Shown one piece after another: positions 6,743 to 9,021 of a DNA stretch of 9,021 nucleotides. The notes below the pieces were generated by a model. It was given only the letters and a program-made list of their open reading frames with translations. It ran no database searches and was not told the DNA's origin. This stretch comes from JABDGZ01 sp964483785 (GTDB lineage Bacteria; Omnitrophota; Gorgyraeia; Zapsychrales; Fredricksoniimonadaceae). Position 1 is the stretch's first letter, and each line of letters begins with the position of its first letter. Location: positions 1 through 9,021 of the forward strand of contig CAZACW010000073.1 of NCBI GenBank assembly GCA_964483785.1. Direction: 5' to 3'. Position numbers and translations under genes: made by a program.

Positions 6743-6871
6743 GTTGACCTTGGCAACCCCCGGGGTTGCGGAGGTTATCAGGCTGTGGCGGAAAATGAGG
6801 TAATAGTACAAGATCAGGGCCAGGCAAAGCAGTACAATGATGACCCCGGATTTTGAAGGGGTTTTACTCAT
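6719..6871 (-). CDS. Small single-pass membrane peptide overlapping hemH (hypothetical)
   Basis: This is a 50-residue ORF that I do not recognise. Its ATG (6869-6871) overlaps the hemH TGA as ATGA, a 4-nt overlap typical of translational coupling. A weak AAGG lies upstream. The peptide starts MSKTPSKSG (basic), has one hydrophobic span at about residues 10-27 (VIIVLLCLALILYYYLIF), then Arg29, and a polar tail ending NPSQPRGL. That suggests an inner-membrane anchor, probably with the N-terminus in the cytoplasm. The tail is largely encoded by two copies of a GC-rich palindrome, which may have created or replaced the original C-terminus. A longer version starting inside hemH (6934) is possible but less likely. 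A role near ferrochelatase, such as membrane tethering, is only a guess from position. Confidence 0.5.
   Translation of the reverse strand: MSKTPSKSGVIIVLLCLALILYYYLIFRHSLITSATPGVAKVNPSQPRGL
6753..6769. repeat. Second palindrome with the same 15-nt core
   Basis: Perfect 8-nt arms surround one central base. The core CAACCCCCGGGGTTG (6754-6768) is identical to that of the palindrome at 6716-6742 and lies exactly 32 bp away. It is inside the 3' part of the small membrane ORF, where it encodes ATPGVA, while the other copy encodes QPRGL in a different frame. Confidence 0.8.
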
Positions 6872-7923
6872 GATTGGCCTTGTGATGGATGCCCGCTTGC
6901 GTTGGAATGAGACACGATAATCTGTTTTAAACACTCGACCCAGGCTGGATAGACATTCAGGCTTTCAACCATTTGCCAGCGCTCTCCCCCATGCTCTAAA
7001 AACAGCTTTTTATATTCAACGCCTATTTCTATGATGGTCTCCAGGCAATCCGCCACAAAGGCCGGAGAAAAAACCAGCACTTTCTTGATGCCCCGGCCGG
7101 CCAGGACCTTGATCACTTCATCCGTATACGGCTTGATCCACGGCTCCTTGCCTAAACGCGATTGAAAGCAAATCGTGTAATTTTCCTTATGGATCCCCAG
7201 TGCCTGAGCCAACAAACGGGTGGTTTCAAAGCACTGGGCCCTGTAACAATACTGGTTCTTCGCATGATATACAGAACAACACTCCCCTATCCGGCAATAA
7301 CCGTCACAGGAAGCCTTAAGGATCTGACGCTCCGGCAGGCCATGATAACTAAACAGATAATGGTCATACGCACTTTCAGACATATAAAGCTTGCCGATTT
7401 CGACCCACGCCTTGATAAACAGCGGATCATCAAAAAAACGGCTGATGCATTGGATCTCCGGAATCACCTCCCAGGACTTGACAATCTTCATCACTTCTTC
7501 CAAGGAAGAGCCGGTTGATGAAGAGGCATATTGAGGATATAAAGGCACCACCACGAGCTTCTTTAGCCCCTTATGCTGAAATTCAGCCAATACCGCGCGG
7601 ATGCCGGGATTTTGATAACGCATGGCCAGTTTGACTTCAAATTCTGAACTCAAGGCCCTTTGCACAAGCCCTTCCAGCGCCATGCCGTATATTTTTAAAG
7701 GAGATCCCTTAGCTGTCCACAGCTCTTGATACGCTTTGGCCGATTGGGGTGCCCGCAACGGCGCGATCATCAAATGGACCAAAAAAAACCTGCGCCAAAA
7801 AGGAAGATCAATGACCCGGCCGTCCATGAGGAATTCGCGCAGGTATTTGCGCACATCCGCCACAGAGGGACTCTGCGGCGTGCCTAAATTGATGAGCAAG
7901 ACGCCTGTTTTGGAAGATGACAT
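6868..7923 (-). CDS. hemH: Ferrochelatase
   Basis: HemH inserts Fe(II) into protoporphyrin IX or coproporphyrin III near the end of heme synthesis. The protein has 351 residues, normal for a full-length bacterial enzyme. It opens GVLLINLGTPQSPS (7-20) and carries VVVPLYPQYASSSTGSS (124-140), the catalytic SYHGLPER with His194 (192-199), FQSRLGKEPWIKPYT (253-267) and FSPAFVADCLETI with the conserved acidic Glu295. Between HGLPER and the CFETT helix is a Cys-rich segment (Cys206, 210, 215, 216, 226, 231). Some bacterial ferrochelatases bind a [2Fe-2S] cluster through cysteines in such an internal segment, so a cluster is likely but not certain. The ATG at 7923 gives the usual N-terminus. It lacks an SD and sits 8 nt after a perfect TATAAT. 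The stop overlaps the next ORF. The substrate form cannot be decided from sequence alone. Confidence 0.97.
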   Translation of the reverse strand: MSSSKTGVLLINLGTPQSPSVADVRKYLREFLMDGRVIDLPFWRRFFLVHLMIAPLRAPQSAKAYQELWTAKGSPLKIYGMALEGLVQRALSSEFEVKLAMRYQNPGIRAVLAEFQHKGLKKLVVVPLYPQYASSSTGSSLEEVMKIVKSWEVIPEIQCISRFFDDPLFIKAWVEIGKLYMSESAYDHYLFSYHGLPERQILKASCDGYCRIGECCSVYHAKNQYCYRAQCFETTRLLAQALGIHKENYTICFQSRLGKEPWIKPYTDEVIKVLAGRGIKKVLVFSPAFVADCLETIIEIGVEYKKLFLEHGGERWQMVESLNVYPAWVECLKQIIVSHSNASGHPSQGQS

Positions 7924-7931
7924 AAGGAAAA

Positions 7932-7960
7932 ATTATACAGCAAAAAGGGGACACTTTAAA
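7932..7960 (-). promoter_or_regulatory. Candidate hemH promoter (leaderless), embedded in the upstream palindrome
   Basis: The -10 is a perfect TATAAT (7932-7937), with a 17-nt spacer to TTTAAA (7955-7960, four of six to TTGACA). The -35 is the loop of the terminator-like palindrome. The expected start point lies about 0-2 nt before ATG 7923, which explains the absence of an SD. Confidence 0.55.
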
Positions 7961-7973
7961 GTGTCCCCTTTTT
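7942..7973. terminator. Bidirectional intrinsic terminator (perfect 32-nt palindrome)
   Basis: Two 16-nt arms match perfectly (AAAAAGGGGACACTTT and its complement). As RNA this gives an 8-bp GC-rich stem (GGGGACAC/GTGTCCCC) with a UUUAAA loop, preceded by five A and followed by five U on either strand. It begins 23 nt after the stop of the TIGR04073-like gene and most likely ends that transcript. It also overlaps the hemH promoter. Confidence 0.85.
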
Positions 7974-7996
7974 AAACCAATCGGTGTATTTTAAGC

Positions 7997-8281
7997 TTAC
8001 TTGCCGTCGTTAAAGAACGGGCAGGTGGCCATGTGATACATGCCGGTCAAAATCTGCTTACCCATGTAAAAACTGCCTTTGACAAAACCCCCGACCAGGG
8101 CAAACGGAAACAGGTTCTTTTGATCGGATGTCTGCTCCTTGACATTGTCGCTGACCTGCAGCGGCGAGAGGACAACATCCTTGAAACCGTCATTGAATTT
8201 GTCGATCGTCGGGTTAGCGAAACTCGGCACGGCAAAGCTCACAAAAGCCAACGCAATGAAAAATGACGCCATGTATTTCAT
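7997..8281 (-). CDS. Small exported protein, exosortase-associated TIGR04073-like
   Basis: This 94-residue protein has a clear signal peptide: MKYMASFF then a hydrophobic core, with cleavage probably after SFA at residue 22. The mature part of about 72 residues has FNDGFKDVVLSPLQVSDNV (29-47), then LFPFALVGGFVKGSFYMGKQILTGMYHMATCPFFN (57-91). The pattern of an amphipathic N-terminal block, a GFVKG turn and a G-Y/M-...-T-PF end matches what I recall of TIGR04073, small secreted proteins found in genomes with exosortase/PEP-CTERM sorting. The function is unknown. The start is supported by a strong SD (GGAGG, 8288-8292, 6 nt before ATG). It appears monocistronic, with its own leader hairpin upstream and a terminator downstream. 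The family call is from memory of the pattern, so moderate; export is much surer. Confidence 0.65.
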   Translation of the reverse strand: MKYMASFFIALAFVSFAVPSFANPTIDKFNDGFKDVVLSPLQVSDNVKEQTSDQKNLFPFALVGGFVKGSFYMGKQILTGMYHMATCPFFNDGK

Positions 8282-8305
8282 AAAACACCTCCATGTTTTT
8301 AGACG

Positions 8306-8331
8306 ATACTTAAATTCCTCAATTTAAGTAT
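8306..8331. promoter_or_regulatory. AT-rich stem-loop / dyad upstream of the TIGR04073-like gene
   Basis: Perfect 11-nt arms (ATACTTAAATT and its complement) flank a 4-nt loop that reads GAGG on the transcribed minus strand. It lies 24 nt before the ATG and 13 nt before the real SD. It could be an operator or a 5' leader hairpin. No U-tract or GC-rich stem supports a terminator. Confidence 0.6.
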
Positions 8332-8418
8332 GTCATAAAAATGGAAGTATTCCAGACATTTACGAAATATTTTATCTTAAGTCTTTGGAAAGATAGGGTT
8401 AGGATTTAAAGAAGAACA

Positions 8419-9021
8419 TTACCACTCCAAGGCGCCGCCGGTCTGGTATTCCGTGACGCGGGTCTCGAAGAAATTTTTCTCTTTCTTCAGGTCAATGACC
8501 TCGCTCATCCAGGGGAAGGGATTGCTGCTGTTGTATTGGCGGGGCAAACGCAATTTTTCCAAACGGCGGTCGGCAATGTACTGCACGTATTCGCGCAGCA
8601 TGGCCACATTCAAGCCCAAGACCCCGCGCGGCAGGCATTCCTGGGCATAATTGCATTCCAGCTCCACCGCGGTCTTGATGCGTGTGACCAAATAATCCTT
8701 AAATTCCGGGGTCCAGCAATAGGGGTTTTCATCGATAATGGCATTGATCAGCTCTATGCCGAAATTCATGTGAATACTCTCATCGCGCAGAATGTACTGG
8801 ATCTGCTCGCAGGTGCCCGGCAAACGGTTTTGACGGCCGAAGGACAACAGGGTCACAAACCCGCTGTAAAAGAAAATGCCCTCGGTCACCACATAAAAGG
8901 CCACCAGATTATCGACGAATTTCTGGCGCTCTTGGGCCGCGGCCATGTCGACCGAAGTGTCTATAATCCCGTCCGTACCGGTCACGTAAATGTCTCCTTT
9001 CGCGTAAATGGCCTTGTTTTT
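8419..9021 (-). CDS. nrdB: Class I ribonucleoside-diphosphate reductase, small (beta/R2) subunit, C-terminal 200 residues
   Basis: NrdB houses the di-metal site that starts radical chemistry for reducing ribonucleotides, working with NrdA. The frame enters at the right edge (KNKAIYAKGDIYV...) and ends at TAA 8419-8421; the GTG at 8985 is internal, not a start. The C-terminal half of the metal site is visible: Glu in TEGIFF and the pair in RDESIHMNF, that is E-x33-E-x2-H, the same spacing as E. coli R2 Glu204/Glu238/His241. The protein ends YQTGGALEW, the flexible tail that docks on NrdA. The first-half ligands and the radical Tyr are outside the window, so the metal/radical subclass cannot be assigned. 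No clear hairpin terminator follows the stop. The 137-bp gap to the next gene holds the dyad at 8306-8331. Confidence 0.97.
   Translation of the reverse strand, partial: KNKAIYAKGDIYVTGTDGIIDTSVDMAAAQERQKFVDNLVAFYVVTEGIFFYSGFVTLLSFGRQNRLPGTCEQIQYILRDESIHMNFGIELINAIIDENPYCWTPEFKDYLVTRIKTAVELECNYAQECLPRGVLGLNVAMLREYVQYIADRRLEKLRLPRQYNSSNPFPWMSEVIDLKKEKNFFETRVTEYQTGGALEW

Noticed and set aside
7162..7518. Plus-strand open frame opposite hemH
   Set aside because: It is antisense to conserved ferrochelatase sequence and has no pattern of its own.
8033..8266. Plus-strand open frame opposite the TIGR04073-like gene
   Set aside because: The minus strand has the SD, signal peptide and terminator; the plus frame has none.
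8983..8985. GTG as start of a short 188-residue NrdB
   Set aside because: The frame continues upstream with typical NrdB sequence to the window edge, so the gene is cut rather than short.

Overview
All six genes recognised here lie on the minus strand, so the window reads right to left. The order is a class I ribonucleotide reductase small subunit (nrdB, cut by the right edge), a small exported protein resembling the exosortase-associated TIGR04073 family, ferrochelatase (hemH), a tiny membrane peptide overlapping hemH by 4 nt, a YraN/UPF0102 protein, and a giant secreted SpvB/FG-GAP/RHS protein cut by the left edge. I saw no rRNA, tRNA, IS element or CRISPR array. No gap exceeds 200 bp.

The giant gene fills two thirds of the window. 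It is open for 2,030 codons from an ATG at 6092 to base 1 and has no stop in the window, so a caller that needs complete ORFs would miss it. In order, the protein has a signal peptide, a Ser-rich tether with a 12-nt tandem repeat, an SpvB-like domain, six FG-GAP/VCBS-type motifs, a TcB-like middle region and a long RHS/YD-repeat array. A cassette of four Ig-like domains interrupts one RHS unit, after which the YD repeats resume. The conserved RHS core end and any C-terminal effector lie beyond the left edge. The layout is that of TcB/TcC-type and polymorphic-toxin RHS shells, with an unusual internal Ig insertion.

The housekeeping half has compact regulatory DNA. A perfect 32-nt palindrome at 7942-7973 probably terminates the TIGR04073-like gene and also carries the hemH promoter, whose start point falls almost on the hemH ATG (leaderless transcription). 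yraN shows the same arrangement. The yraN promoter and two candidate promoters of the giant gene share an AAATTTGC(A/T)T -35 block and a TGT-extended -10. Two GC-rich palindromes with the same 15-nt core, 32 bp apart, end the hemH/small-peptide unit.

Organism: a bacterium, probably with a Gram-negative envelope (signal peptides, RHS/SpvB secretion, exosortase-associated protein, Cys-rich ferrochelatase). The mixture suggests an environmental lineage such as Omnitrophota or another PVC-related group. This is an inference, since no taxonomic marker in the window decides it.
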